Positions 1-14,900 of a DNA stretch of 64,000 nucleotides are shown here, piece after piece. The position numbers and the translations under genes are program-made. The stretch's first letter is position 1. Every line of letters begins with the position of its first letter. Below the pieces are notes generated by a model. It searched no databases and was not told where the DNA came from. It saw only the letters and a list, made by a program, of their open reading frames with translations. The stretch spans positions 2,687,951 through 2,751,950 of the forward strand of contig JACBWW010000041.1 in assembly GCA_020086605.1 (NCBI GenBank), written 5' to 3'. The DNA is from Lanius collurio. Its lineage: Eukaryota > Chordata > Aves > Passeriformes > Laniidae.

Positions 1-146
1 NNNNNNNNNNNNNNNNNNNNNNNNNNNNNNNNNNNNNNNNNNNNNNNNNNNNNNNNNNNNNNNNNNNNNNNNNNNNNNNNNNNNNNNNNNNNNNNNNNNN
101 NNNNNNNNNNNNNNNNNNNNNNNNNNNNNNNNNNNNNNNNNNNNNN
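1..146. other. Assembly gap (N run)
   Basis: The first 146 positions are all N. The first readable bases belong to a low-complexity T/G repeat, so the gap probably reflects failure to assemble through that repeat. Confidence 0.98.
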
Positions 147-230
147 TTGTTTGTTTTGGTTTTTGTTTGTTTTGGTTTTTGTTTGTTTTGGTTTTTGTTT
201 GTTTTGGTTTTTGTTTGTTTTGGTTTTTGT
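147..230. repeat. 16-bp T/G-rich tandem repeat
   Basis: About five head-to-tail copies of a 16-base unit (GTTTGTTTTGGTTTTT) follow directly after the N gap. The copies are nearly identical, and the array may extend into the gap, so its true length is unknown. Confidence 0.93.
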
Positions 231-2535
231 TGTTGGGGTTTTTTTCCTCAGAAGAAGTTTCTGCAACACTGACTAGAACACGCCCCTCATGCAATAGCTG
301 AGATTCAGAACGTTGTTTTAATGCCTCACAGGGGGTGGCTCCATAACCCACCTACCTGAAGGTCTACATGGAGCTGTTGCCTCCAGTAGCTCATTTGGAA
401 GCTTTCCATGACCTGTGGTTTCCCTGCTTAGAGCAGAAGTGCCACTCTGTCCCAGGTTCTTGTGCAGCCCAGTGAGTCACTGACACCCTGATTCTGCAAA
501 AGGCACGTCCAGCCAGGAAGATACAGAGTGTGTGCTCAAAGCCAAATCATTTCATTAAGGCTTGAGCATGTTCTTTGTCAAATAAAGCAAGTTTCTGCCT
601 TGTAGAAATAATCTCATTCCTCTTCATATTCCTTGCTTTGCCCTATTGCTTTATCTTCCAATAACCCCAAGCAATCCAGCCCTCAGCTGCCAGAATTGAT
701 AGGGACACTGGACACACTCAAAAACCTGTATTTTCTGGGCTAGATGGGAACTCATCAAGTTGAAAAATTTAATAGCTCTGAGAAAAAATTTCAGTCTATT
801 TTATCCTCTACTGTGTGAACATAACTCTCAGTTAAAGACCATTAGGGTAAATTGAATAACTCTAAAATGTGAAAATTTGGCCAACACATTTTTTTAGACA
901 AATTAAATACACACAGATTGTAGCTGGCAATCTATTTCCAATGATAAAGTAAAAGACACAGCAATGGGCTGTACAGACCTTCACAGCTTTCATATTAGAA
1001 ACAAAATGTAGAGCCACCAAGTCTTTAGATGTGTCTCAATGGAGAAACAGACCAAAATTTGTAGTTGTAGGCAAACAATGGTCCTGCAAATGACAAAAAG
1101 GATTCATGTAGGAAAAAATAACACAAGTGGAGAGGATCTTGTGAATAACAAGTTGAACAAGGAACAATGATATCACAACTCAAGCTCAGATAAAAATCAG
1201 TTTGTCACTTACAAAAAAAAATATAGAAAGCCAAGAAAAGAGAACAAGGGTGAAAAATAAAGGCTGCTTTTGGTCATATGCAAGTTTGTTTCATTCTTTA
1301 CCAATATCCTAAAGAGTCCATGCACACACTGTTCTGTTTTGGTAAAAAGAGGTAATGCAAGAGCTACATATCTGTGTGAAAAGCCAACGTTCAAACACAT
1401 GAACACTGTCAGCACACTGTGGGGGTGGCACAGCATGGTGGCTCACAAGCATTCACAATCTTCTCCTTTCTGCTCCCTCATATAGAAATTACTGGCACAA
1501 ATGGGTATTTTGAACATCAAAATTGAAAACTCACACTGTAATTTGAAAGCCAGGTTACTGGGAAAAAAATATGGTAGGATGGAAAATTGAATCCCTCCTT
1601 TTAATTAAAATAAAAAGAAAAAAATATTATTTATCAAGTGAACCTACCAACTTCTTGTTAATACAAGCACTTCATTCATCAAAGTTTTGTTGGACCAGGG
1701 AACATTCCTTTGACACTGCAGCATTAAAAATCCTACCTTGATCTAATGACATTACTGCCTGTAATTTCTAGTGGCACTTTAAAGGCTGAACTTTCGAGGT
1801 GTTGTTGCTGAAAAGTGTAAGTCACAGCTATATAGAGTGAGACACAACAGGTTTTATACCAGTATTTTCAGCCTGTGACCCCCTATTGATCAGCCCTGAA
1901 CTGCAATGGATCCCTGTCATCAGAGCTGACTTACCCTGAACTTTGGCCAACTGCTCAACATTTAAACAATCTCACTGAAAGCCCTTTCTGCATCACTTTT
2001 TTTACTTCAGAAGAATATTTTGGACAAACCATAAATAATGAGTGTTTTCTCACTATTTCCTTGTATTTTAGTGCATTTAGGCACTGGTTTTGATCCATTT
2101 GCACAATACTTGAAGGCAACACAACAAAATAGTGCTCACAGTCCAAGCAGAGACTGCACCCACCCCCCCAATAATATCAGAGCCACATCTGGCTGCTTCT
2201 TGTTTTGAAGGGGTATGAGAATGGGCATAGCTGCTTCTTGGGCTCATAAAGGGAATTCCCCCTCTTTCTTAGCAGATTAAACTGAGAGTAAAAGCAGAGG
2301 AGGGCTTTGTTCACTCCACTCACACTGTGTGCTTGTGCAGAAAGGCAAAACCTGCTTGTTTCAGCAGCACATTGAAGGTTCCTGCCCTCCCTGGGTATCA
2401 CACTGCCTGCTCAAACAAGGGCACTGTCAAAATGAGACATCACACACCTGGGATAAGTTTATCAAGCAAAAAACCTTGCTGATGGCACCAAGAGAGCTTT
2501 TATCCATCCAAGGTATTAAAGAGACTACAGATATT
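231..2535. other. Non-coding AT-rich DNA, no gene seen
   Basis: Open frames here are all under about 80 codons and overlap on both strands without splice-site context or recognisable protein similarity. I see no RNA gene and no clear repeat. It is probably intergenic or long-intron DNA. Confidence 0.6.
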
Positions 2536-2945
2536 TCATAGAATCATCAAGGTTGGAAAACACCTCCAAGATCATCAAGTCTAACCCTTGACTGATCATC
2601 TCACTGGCACCCAAACCACAGCACTAAGTGCCACATCCAGTCAATTCTTCAACACTTCCAGGGATAGCAACTCCACCCATTCCAAATGCTCAACCATTTC
2701 AGTGAAGAAATTCTCCTGATGTCCCCCTTGAACCTCCCTCTGCTGCAGCCTGAGGCCATTTCATCTCCTCACTGGTTGCCTGAGAGAAGAGACCAGCCCC
2801 ACACGTCTTCTCAGGTGGTTGTGAAGAGCAAAAAGGTCTCCCCTGGGCCTCCTCTTCTCCCCCTTCCCTCAGCCATTCCTCATAGGACTTGTGCTCCAGT
2901 CCCTCCACCAGCTCTGTTGCCCACATCTACAGAACTGACTCTATT
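2536..2945 (-). mobile_element. CR1 LINE 3' fragment
   Basis: The segment opens on the plus strand with TCATAGAATCATCAAGGTTG. It continues through the typical reverse-complement CR1 3' region: a stretch on confining the problem to 'atcatcaag..aaccc', 'agtgccacatcc', and a tail rich in 'cctccctctgctgcagcctgaggcc' type sequence. This is how a CR1 retrotransposon reads when inserted on the minus strand. The copy is diverged and 5'-truncated, as most bird CR1 copies are, and carries no intact reverse transcriptase. Confidence 0.85.
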
Positions 2946-5900
2946 TTCACTCATAATTAGATTTCTACTAGACTTTTCATCATTTTGTGATTAATTTATC
3001 TCACTGGCCATCCACTGAATTTGTATAAATATATTAAGAAACCACTCTGCATTTAATTATTTCTCATGTAAACATATCATTAATCTCACAAATCAAAATC
3101 CAGAGTAAATCTCTCTTTTTAAGGTGTTGTCAGCTTCCATGGCAACACTAAAACGGACAACATTATAAAATATAAAATTAAAATTGTATCCTGTTTTTCT
3201 CCCATTAATACCCGACAGGTGCACGGAGTACCAGCACTATTCAGACCACCACCAAGACAAAACAAAAATGCTTTTACAATCCCTGTATGAGTGGCTGCTT
3301 TATGTGATTTACTGCAGCAGAAGCCACATAAAACGCTGTGTGTGGCCTTGGGGAGAGGAGACCTCAGGTACTGATGCTGCAGCAGGAAGGGTTTGCAGCC
3401 TCTCCTCCACCAGATGAGGGCAAAGCCATGGAACAGAGCAGGACAAGCAGATGGAACACAGGACAGGCCTCTCCTGAACTCCAAAGAGCTTTGAGGAGGA
3501 GACAAGACTGCCTATATTAAATAGGCTGCCAAATAACAATGTCAGCCAAGATTTAGGATTGTATTTCCCTGGGGTTTTTTAATCTCTTCTTCACCAAATC
3601 AACACTACATTGTTCAACAACAAACACTGCTCATTCTGCCCCTTATGCAAAATGAAGGAAGTGTTTTCCAGCTGTCCCAAAGTCAGGAAAGAGCAAGAAG
3701 GAAAACTGAAGCATTTGGCCATCCTAGTACATCAAACCATTTGAACAGGTTACACTTACATCTTTGTTAACATTAAAGAAAAATAAACAGTGAACCCCAT
3801 TTGTATAACAATCTGCATACCTGTAAAAAATTACTCATTAAAAAATTGACTTGACAGATCAGCTCTACAAGAACAGAAAGCTGTCATACTTCAAGGCTAT
3901 AACATAGTTCTCCCCCACAGCTGCTGGCAAAGGAGAGATTGACACAACTTTTCAACATCCCTAGTTAATACATTGGCAAAAGGCAGAAGAATTTATACGC
4001 CTCTTGTGAAAGGTTTCGTTAAAATTGCATCTATTTTTGCAGTGGATCTTATAAACCCAAATCCATCTGCAAATATCCCTCAGTTTCCAGAGCACTGAAG
4101 CCATCAGGAACTCAGCTCAGCTGAGATCAATGACAGAATCCCTGCCTTCCCACGTGCTCTGTGTCATATGCAGATTGCAGATTGCCTGAAAAAAATAAAT
4201 AGCAAACCCCTGACAAAAAGGCAAGGGAGGGATTTATTCTTGCTTTGCTTGTAGGCACCACATATTTGAGCTTGAACTCTAAAAATTCCAGGAAGCCAAA
4301 GAGCAAATCAGAACAAACAAATCAAGCCCAGCACTGTTTTCCCAGGTCTGCCACAGCCAACCTGCTCTTTTAGCAGCTCCTGTAGGAAGTGCTCTCCTCG
4401 CATATTGGTTTTAATTTCAAATATTTGAGACCAGTGCCTACTTAGAAACACTTCTTGGTCTTTCTTGGCTCCTGGATCATGTTCTTATATGTGCCTCAGA
4501 CTAAATGAGACCTTGGGTATTCACTAGTTTATTTTTGCTATAATTTACCTTGTATTTACCTTTCCTCCATAACTATTTAAATCACTTAAGAATGAATAGC
4601 CACAAACCTTCCTAGGAAAGGCATTACAGTATGCACTGTAAACTAACTTTTCTCATCAGACACTTATGAAAAGGCAGCTCCACAAGAACACTTATCACAG
4701 AAAGCCCCAAAATACACTTCCCTACACTCACCACACCACAGTTTGGGATGTGCCACAGCCATTTCCTCCTCCTGAGGATGCACATAATTGTGGTATCTGA
4801 GATAATGCTGCAAGCATGGAGAAATGTGAACTTTTGAAATGGAAAAAGGATAGTTTGTACAGTAATTGCAGGCTATCATAAATGCCAGAGTTACTTAACT
4901 GCAAGACAGAACAAAGGCTGGCCCCAGTTTGAGGCAGTTAAACTCCACAGCAATCAAAATAAAAATAAAAAGTCTTTCACACAAATGTGGTTTTCTGTTT
5001 TTTGCTGGAAATTGTGAAGCAGTTCAGCCTCAATAAATCAGAGGTTGAGCCAAGCCAAACTGCAGGTCTCCCCTCCCTGAAGACCCTGCCCTGGGGCCTT
5101 TGGGCTTTCTGGGAAGGGAAAAAGAAAAAAAAAAAGGAGGAACATCCACAAACTTAAATATTCTTTCCAGAAATATCAGCCAGGTCAAAGGGAGGCATGC
5201 ACTGCAGAGTCAGGCATTGCTTTTGCAGAGACCTGGAGCCATGACAGAAATCATCTGGTATTTCAGATATGATCTCATCACCACCCATGGGTACTTTGTT
5301 TGTGGAATCAAATCCACAACAAGCAAGGAACATATTGATTTGGCTAATAAAGTTGCACATCAGTCCTTCTCCAAAATCTAGAGTTATAGTTATTTATATT
5401 TAGTATATGCAACAACTAATAAAGCCATTGAGCTAATACAGCCTGAAAGCTCAGATAATACTGTTATGACACTGAGATGGGTCAGTGGCCTCCTTAAAGC
5501 AAATTCCTCTTTAGCAGTATTTTTTCAATTTTTGCCTCCCCATCTCATTTTCTTCAAACCAATTACCACTGTTCCCATTCCTTCAACTTATTTTGGACGT
5601 ACCTTGGCTGTGAGAGGGGAGAGAGAAGAAAAAAAAAAAGTATTTTAAATGGAAAAAATCTTTATAAATCTTGAATACATTTTTAACAAAAACTTGAGGC
5701 AGTGTGAAAAACTCTTTATGTATTATCCTTTCATAGGAACTTTTCTCCCCAAGTTAGTTCTTGTTATTAAAGAGTTTTAGCTTCTTACTCTTTTCCCCCT
5801 TCTCCTCTCCTTTCTGACACACTGTATTCACTTTTGAAAGGAATTGGGAAATTTGAGCCCTTTCCATACCTGGCGTGTTGGCTACTACAGAGGCCTTTCA

Positions 5901-8900
5901 TTAGCAGACAATATAAATGGTACTTGAAGCCAAAATGGTACAAAACAATATTCTAAAGGAACAACTTATTCATGTGATAAGAAGTGCCTCATTTATTTCC
6001 CATAGAAATAGATTTGATTAATTTAATGTTTCTATTTTCAAAGCCCAATTAAACTGTGGTCTTCCTTTGACAAAATGGTACAGAGATTGAAAATACTATA
6101 CAAAGTTTTTTGGTTTATGACAAGTTTAATTTACTACTATCTTATGATAGAGTTAGTTTGTTGTGCTCCAGTTTTGAGAATGAGAGTTTCAGTTTTCTGC
6201 TGAAAATAGAAACAAATAATGAGACTTCCTAGCTGGGTCCAAAAAAATGCAAGATTCAAGAGAAAAACCAAAATTATCTCATACCATTAAGTGCAAGAGC
6301 TGTCGACTAGGATCATAAAGGCAGAAACCATGAAGAGGAACTCAAGGTGTAGGGACCCTGATTAAATCTAAAACTGTTCTTCTGTCTGTCCTTGAGGCAT
6401 GATTGCTGAACTCTGCACAGAAATAACTCCAAAATCTGCCACCAGATGCTTGTGAAATAACCTCACTCTAGGAAAATGCACGTTTTTATGAGCACCTCAT
6501 TTAGATGGCATGTTTATCCATGGAAACCACCCAGGAACTATGACAAGGGAAAGAACTTTCTTGCATCCAGTGGCATTATCTGGATCACATCCTGCCACCA
6601 GGTCATTTTTCTGTGTATGTGGGGCTTCAGTGGGAGGTGGGACAGAGCTCTGGTCCACGTGCTCTGGCACTGCTCTTGAGCACTGCACAGCAGGCAGCTG
6701 CATTCTCACTAAAACTGTAATTCAAAAGAGGCAAAAATAGTGTTTGCCTCATGCAGTCTATGAGTAGGATCATTTTCAAAAAGCAATTTATAGGATTCTG
6801 AAGGTCCACTGTTCTTTTCATCTCTAGAACAAGGCTTTTGCTTCTCTTCCTTTGTCTTAAAATAGCTCCCTAAAGATAACTGAATGAAGAAACTTCACAA
6901 AGAAAGTAAATTCCTCTCTCATCTATTCATGCAGTAACAAAACAAAATCCTTAGCACCCAGAGCAGCCTCCCACCTTCGACTTTAGTTTGGACAAGGACT
7001 TGTGCTGCAACCAGAACATTTCTGTCAATCTGCATCAAACTTCATCTTAATTATTGACCTGTTCAGATCAGCAGTTGAATTAAGGTGGTTTGACTTCCAC
7101 TCATCACCATGGTGGGAGTATGGAAGATCCAGAAGCATTAGAAATTTAAATGATCAAACTGAAAGAGATCCAACACCTCTGTCCTCCCTATTTTTCATAT
7201 TTGCCCTCTTTTTGTTTTAAAAACAACGCAGCAGTGGCACATTCATAACTGTGACCAAACTGTTTCACCACTTTTGTACTTCATTATGAACAAGCAACAC
7301 TAACAGGTGAGGAAAGGACTTCATAGTAGCACTGACAATTCACAGCCTTTCCTCTCTTTGTTTTCACAGCTGCACAAAACTCTCTCCATGACACTCAGAC
7401 CAAGACAATGACTATTTTTGTCACATTGCCACCCTTCAAACCAGCAAGACACTTACCAGCACTGCAATTTACTGCTACATCATTTGGGACCTGTGTGTAA
7501 TACCCAGGCCTTTTTCATCATTGACCTTTCTACAACTTGTGCTGGGTCCTGCAGAAAATAATTTCATAAATCTAAACCTTTACTGCAGATTAACAGATCC
7601 AACAGGAGATAATCTTTACTGCACACAGCTATTCCAAAGGTCTCAATGGGAAGTTGTACTCTTTTTTGGATCAACAGAGAGTGAGGGCTTGGGGATCATT
7701 TTAGAGACAGAAAAGGAAAGCAGATCTGGAGGGCTTGAAAGAAGAAATTTTGGGAGAGGACAGATTCATACACTCAGAAGAATACTAACTCCAAATTATT
7801 TACTAAGGAATTTACAGCATCTGCTGGTTGACTGGAACAAGCTCTCACAGGTGTTGGCTGCATTAATCCCAACATACACTTGGGAAGACATTTTCCACTC
7901 ACACAGCAATTATGAGGCAAGCCTCTTTTTTTCATACTCCATTTGCCCCTAAAAATAAACCCAGCTAACATGCACGCCTATTTCTAGTTGAGCAGAAAAA
8001 AAAAACAATTTAAGTCACCCCACCTTCCAAGGCATAGAAAACCAACCACTAAAGGGGAATCAATGCAAATATGCATCCCTAGTTATGATAATAGGTCACT
8101 TTTTTACAAGCTCAGTTGCAGCTTCTAAACACAAAGCTAGGTTTGCACATATAGAGCAAAATCACAATTTTGTCTCCAAATTCTGCATTTCATAGGCAGT
8201 TCATTGCCTCTCCATTTGTAGAGGACAAAAAAATAGCAGTAAAAGCTTAGAGGACACTTTACCAGGAAGCATATTGAAGACTTAGCCCAGCTTCAAACAC
8301 AAGACTAATTTGAAAATGACACTGGACTAACAAAACAGGGATTTAGATTTGTCCACCAAATCACCCAGTATTGACTGCCCAGCCAGCTGAGGCTTGGTTT
8401 TGTTTCTTTTCTTGGGGTACCTCATTTCCCAAGAGCTGTACTCAAAAGCTAGGGATTCCTACCCACAGCATTTTTCTGAGGAATACAGTTAGGAAAGGGA
8501 AATGCATTCCTAAAGTTACCAGGCCAGTTAATCCTTCACATACAGAACAGAGAAAGGCAGTTTTCTGTCCAGGAAAGCTTTCTCACAACTGGCTTTTAGA
8601 AAGGCTAATGTAAATGATGAGAGTAAGGTGGTGTTCCAAAAACGTTCAGAATATTTTCAGTGAGACAATTGGAGGATGCTGATGCTTTAAATCCTCTCCT
8701 CCAAGGTGTTTTCTGAATGTCCAAAATTATAAAGCCTTAAACCCACATCTAGACCACAAGTTAATAAGAAGGACACCTGTATTTTTATTATTTATATATG
8801 CAGACTACAAGTAGTAAAATCCCTACACCTGGGACAAGACAAAATTCTGCAGTGGATAGGCTCATTGTATGAAAAATGGGATATATCACATCAAAATGGG

Positions 8901-11900
8901 CTTCTTGTTCTAGGATAGAAACTGCCACCTAGACAGGCTCCAAGTAATATAAAGTCCAGAAGAAAGTCTGAGTCCATAAATCACAATCTGATTAAACATC
9001 AACAAGCATTGAGTGGCCCAGTTTCAGGACTCCCAGACCATACTGAGTTGACTGCCTGCAGAGCCTTGTACCTACACAAGGGAACACTGAACTTTCCTAA
9101 GTAACAACTCTCCTCCCATCCACAGGGAGTGATGGGGACCAAGTTTAGTCAAACATAAAAAAATCTCAACTATCTTTTGAATTGTGTGTTGCCTATTTTC
9201 AAATATAACAGCAAGGAATTACATCAAGACTACAAATTACTTCACTTCCCTTACATGATGAGATCTAACCCTAAAAGAATATGCTTTGTGTTTCTAGGTT
9301 TACATCCAAGTGGCACATGCTGAAAGATCTGTTGCTTACACATTTTTCAGGCTGATTATCTGTTGTTGTTTCCATATACACTTACAAACACACTTTTATT
9401 TAAAATAAATCCAATCTTATACCTCTCAAAAATGAAGCATTTTTTTTTTTTATATATAGAAATTTTTGGCCCATTACCCAGCACCACTTCCCGCCTGGGC
9501 AGTGGCTTGAACAGACAATGATTCTGTGGGCTCCAGTTCCACTCCCTTGAAAAGCCACAAACTTCAGCTGTTGTTGAGAAAGTCAATTATTCAAAGCTGT
9601 GTGGCTTAATGGCTACAGGGTATTTTTAAGGGTGCAGTATTGCTATGGACAGAAGTTTTGGTGGTGGGTTGTTTCAGGTTTTTTCTGAAGATTAGGTAGC
9701 CCCCCTTATGTAGTTGTTTGGAGTGGACCAAGGGAAAAAAACAAAAACACCAGAAGAAACACTACTAGATAACAGATTCACCACTCTCTGCAAGTCATAG
9801 CCTTAGGAACACATCCAAGAAAAAAATCCAACATAAAATCTGAACAAACAAAGTCAGAACCTCCTTTTACAATTGAAGATCAGGGCCAAGCACAGAGGTC
9901 TAGATTTGTACATTTTAAGGCTTTTCCCCACATGGGAACACACAGAGAAGACAGATGGATATTTGTCATACAGACACAGTTTCAAAGCTCAGGCTGAGGG
10001 AAGGTACATTGGATACTTAATTAGATTTAAATATCTTGAAATTATTCTCAGATATCTATTTCAGTTACTGCAAACACTTATTTTAGAGTGTAAATTAGGG
10101 TGCTAATGAAGATTTTGTCCCTGAGTGTCCAGCCTATGCAGCTCATGAGACAAGGACAGACTAAATGTCCAGAGGAACAAGAGGCAAGTTGCCCTCCCCA
10201 CTCTACAGCCAGGAAGGACATCCAGGGTGAGGCTTGGGCAGCCTCCTGTAACTCGCACTGAACAGCTGGCTGTCCCTCAGCCTCTGCTGGCAAAGGCTCC
10301 TGTGGAGCAGCAGGGACAACAGAAGAGCTCCTGGGAGGCTGCCCACGGGAGGGGAGAGCCTGTGGGGTGTTGCTGCAATGCTGTACCTCCAAAAAATACT
10401 GAGCAAAAGGTTCTGAGCTGCCCTGAGAGCCAAGCAGGCACTGCCCTCGGGAGCACAGAGGGGCAGCCTTGCCTTTCCTGCAAGAGGGACTGCCTTCACA
10501 GAGCTTAACTGCAGAGCCAGGGGGAATGTTTCACTGTCATCATCTAACCCCACAAACAGCCCTGTTTCCAGCTTCAAAATCCCCTCCACAGAGTCAAACC
10601 CCCAGGAGCAGCCGTACTTACACAACCTCCGGGTTCACGGGGATAAACCATGGCCTTCCTCTCACGTGTTGGAGCTGCCACCTTCTCTTCCTACCTCAAG
10701 GTGCTCTCCACGGTGGTGGGCAGTCAGTGACAGTGACATCCACTGAGTTCACCTTTGTCACACACCCTTTAAAACCCATGCTCCACAAGCTGCTGAATTC
10801 ACACACCAGCTTCTGGGGGAAAGGCACAAAAAACATAAGCACTCCCCTTTGTGTTCCACTCTCCAATACTTTCCAAGCTTAGTGGTGTAAATACAACCCA
10901 CCTGTGCAAGCTGATGAGGAGGCACAGGTTGTGCTTGTCAGCACCAAAAAGCAGTGGAGGAGGAGCAATTAATAAACAGCTGTGACAGAGGAAAGCTGTC
11001 CCTCTCACCATCAACCCAATGGCAAAACTCCCAACAAGAAGCAGTGTTGCACCCTGCACTGGCAGCCAAGAGCTCGGTGTAGCAATCTTACTTTTCCTGT
11101 GTCTTCCAGTGCAGCTTTCTAAAGGAAAGACCTTCCCAGCACGTTCCTTGCATGGTGTATCCCTTCTCTTCTGACTGGAAACACAAGAAAACTCATTGTG
11201 CCCAGCGCTGTAACGCTGATCACGTTGCAGTACAACTGATAAATAAAGAAAAGCCTTACATGGCAGTCCTCATTCAAGACACTTAAATCTGCAGCTTCAA
11301 ATTCGCTTTATGCGCTTTCAGTCACGTCAAAGCAAAACACTTTCCCCTAGAAAAAAAAATGAGGATGGGAGAAAAAGCCACTGGGTTCTCCTGGCCCATT
11401 TAACAAATGAAACACTTGCTTTCTGTTTGGTGTAAAGTGACAGCTGGCTTATTAGAACTGACACTGATCCTCCCGAGAGGATTTCAGGGAGCCAGTCACA
11501 CAGGTGAAGGTCAACACCTCAAAGGAATTAGATGAAGAGAGGAAGGAAGCCACTTCCTCCTAAGGACAGAAATTAGCTAACAGAAAAGCTATTGCTAAAG
11601 CAGCCCTATCAGGCTGGAAATACTCTGCTTGCAATGTGCTCTGTTCTCAAGAAACACTTCCAAGGCACTTTTTGAATGTAAGTTTTTGTGCCTTGTCACC
11701 ACTCAGTGCAGTCAGGACCCCAGTGCAGTTTGCACCTGCAGAAGGGCTCAGTGAGCACAGCTTGAGCCCCATCACCGTCTGACTGACACAGCATCAAAGG
11801 CAACACAAGAAATACTCTTATTTATTAATCATACATCACTTCTGACATGTGTGAAAAGGATAACTAACATGGGATGCCATCTTTTGGAGGGGATGAGACA

Positions 11901-14900
11901 AAAGGCACAGCCTGAGTGAGTCTTAACAGGGCACACACAGCTGGCTGCAGACCTTCATGAGTGCTCTGGCTCCCTCAGCAGACCTTCAGCAGGACAGAGG
12001 AATAAAGACTTTAACCAAAGGATGATCAGTTTTTGCCAAGGTTTGTTCAGCACTCCTGCTTTTGCCTCTCTGGGTCTAACCCTGGAAATTGTCTCCTTGC
12101 AGCACTGCGACCCTGGCAGCTGCTGCCCCACAGCACAACCTGGAGAAGGAAGATTGCATCCTCACAAGGTGGGACACAGAGCTGGTGAGAGAGGGTGGTG
12201 CATGGCTGTGGAAATAAATGGGGGTTTAAACCCTGGCCAGAGTCAGAATTCCTACCTCAGACAAGGTTCACTGTCTTCCTGTGGCAAATCCCTAATGGGA
12301 GATAGAGCCCATGCTGCCCAGATGATCTGATTTTTATTCCTTTTTATGTTTTCTCTGCTGAAATTACAGCAGTGAAACATTTTCACCAGCCCTGCTCCTC
12401 TGCACTGAGCAGGCCAGCATATCCCTGTCCCAGCTAACACACAAAGTCATATCAAGGATGTGGGTGCTGTTCCCCAAGGACCTGACCTGGACAGCCTGGC
12501 ATGGGCAAGGCAGGGTGGCTCTCAGTCACCAGGGACTGTGCTCCAGCTCAAAGCCAGGCTTGACTTTTTTGGAGAATTCTTGAACGAGGCCAATACCAAA
12601 TTACCTTTTTGTGAGCCATTCCTGGGGAGCCCCCACAGCCAGTGGGTTTGTTACACCTTTCACAATTTAAGAGAGCAGGAGAACAGCAGAAAGTGCAAAG
12701 TCCACCCTCGTTCAGCACAGCCCCCTCTGGAAAACTCTCAATATTTCAGTTCGTGTCCAGCACTGGTTTTAACTCCTTCCTAACTAACCAAGAATACAAA
12801 AAGCATCAGAGTGAGCAGTTTCTGGCTCTCAGAGACCCATCACTATTTTAGTTTACCCTAACAATTCTAGAAGTCAGTGAGTTAGGATTTGCAGGGAGAG
12901 GTCACTAAATTAATCTGACAGGCACCAGCACCTCTGGTTTTACTCTCATCCCTCTCCAGGCATGCTTGTATGATAAAAGTTCACAGATTTTATTTTTATT
13001 TCATGTAGATGGGACTTACTTAAAATTATGAGGGCTTTTCCTGACCAAAGAATAATTCATGTGGCTCTACTGACTACACTGGGACTCTGCCAGGGTACAG
13101 AGTCTGTGGATGTGAACATTTGAAAACAGCATCATTTCTCTAGAAGAAGCTTTTCCCTGGTCTCTGTTAGATCTGGAAAAAAAAAATAAAATCTCAGTAA
13201 CTCTGAATTATTGTACTTTTGATAAGATAGAATTCTGGTGTCAGAAATTGTCATGTGCAGCTCCACATGACAGAGCTCAGGACTATCAAAACAAGATTTT
13301 TGTCACTTGAGCTAACTGAGGATCAAGGTGCAAAAATAAGCATGTGTTAGAAGTGAATTTGATTCCACAGGTTTTTCCTGTATGACAGGAGATCTAGGCA
13401 GGTTTAAATTCACAGCATATTCTAAATTTCCTAGGTGACTTAGAGTGAGACAGAGCAGGTGTCTTACCCCAGTCTCAACTTTCCCAGAAAAACATGAGTC
13501 AGAAATCCACCTTTCCAATTCTCAGTCCTCATGAGAGCAATGGGATTCCAAGGGTACACTCAGAAATATGCAAAGAAAGGCAGGATCTGAGAAAAGTTTG
13601 GCTTAGCCCTAAAGTTTTGCAGAGTCCCAGTGATCTACTGCAGTTTCAATCCACAGGTTCAATTCTGATGCTCTGGATTATATCCTGAGTTTAAGCACCT
13701 CTCCATGGAAGACCCCAAGGAGCAGTTATAGATAATCAGATGCATTCCTTGGCTCTACACAGTTTCTATGAAATACCACTTGCATACTATTCACAGCTAA
13801 TACAGAGCACCCACTCAATTGAACATCAGAGGTAGGAATGAACTAATAGCCAGCTGTAATCTCTTTTAAAGGTCACAAGCCTGATAAAATGTTTTCAAGC
13901 ATGAGCCTACCCAAAAGCTGGAGATGTCTTTCCTTCTGCTGGGATCATAGCAAGAGGTGCTTTCCCTCCTTGTGGGGCTTCACCTGCAGAAGTTCAGGCC
14001 TTTCTAGGGCTTTGTCTTTGGAATCTGAGGTGTGCAGAATGAATGCCTTTCACCAGACCATCTGCTCCCTCCCACCACATGGACCTCTGAAGATGGAGGG
14101 TTGGAGTCCAGGAAGCACAGAGCCCATGGCAGGGAAAGAACTGAGCTGCTGCACTCGTAACTAAGCACAATCCCTTTATATTCCAGTTAGAAAAGTTAGG
14201 GTTAATCACCACTCCTGGGAGGGAGGCAGGCAGGCAGAAGCAGAGAAGACATCTTGCTTAAGAGATAAGAACAAGGGTGTCTAACCCCAGCTGAAGCTCT
14301 TCCCTTTGTGCTCAGCTGAAGTTGCTCTGTGCAGCTCTCCCAAACTGATGCAGCTTTCATCTCGTGACCTGCATTCCCCAAAGAGACTTCCAGCAACCAG
14401 GAATTGTGCACAGGTACATCCCCTGAATTTCCTTTGGGACAGCACTGCTGCCATCTCTCTGCCACCAGAGAGACCCCTACAAATGGCTAAGACACCCCCT
14501 ACACCCCAAAACATTTCCATATGGACCAGTGCCATGTGTTTTATGGCCCATTGAGACCAGGTGGCTGCCTGGGGAGATGACTGAAGAACCAAGAATGGAA
14601 CTAATTGGGCCAGGTACACAGGAGGCCAAAGAAAGCTGGCAGGAGGTGGCTTGCTCCACTCTAGCTGATTATCCTCGTAGTAAACCTTGCACTCAGAAAC
14701 CACATTTGCTTTCCAGGCCCAGGAAAGTATGTGCTTCCTCCTGTGTTCATTAAGTTGGTATGAGGACTGGTACACAATTCCTGCAGGAAAAATAAAGAAC
14801 TTTCCATGGCTGTGCCACCCCGCGGGTGCCTTTCCAGCAATTTGCTTCAAGCCAATTTTGTTTCCTCTTTGATCACCAGAACTTTCTGCCAGAAATGACA

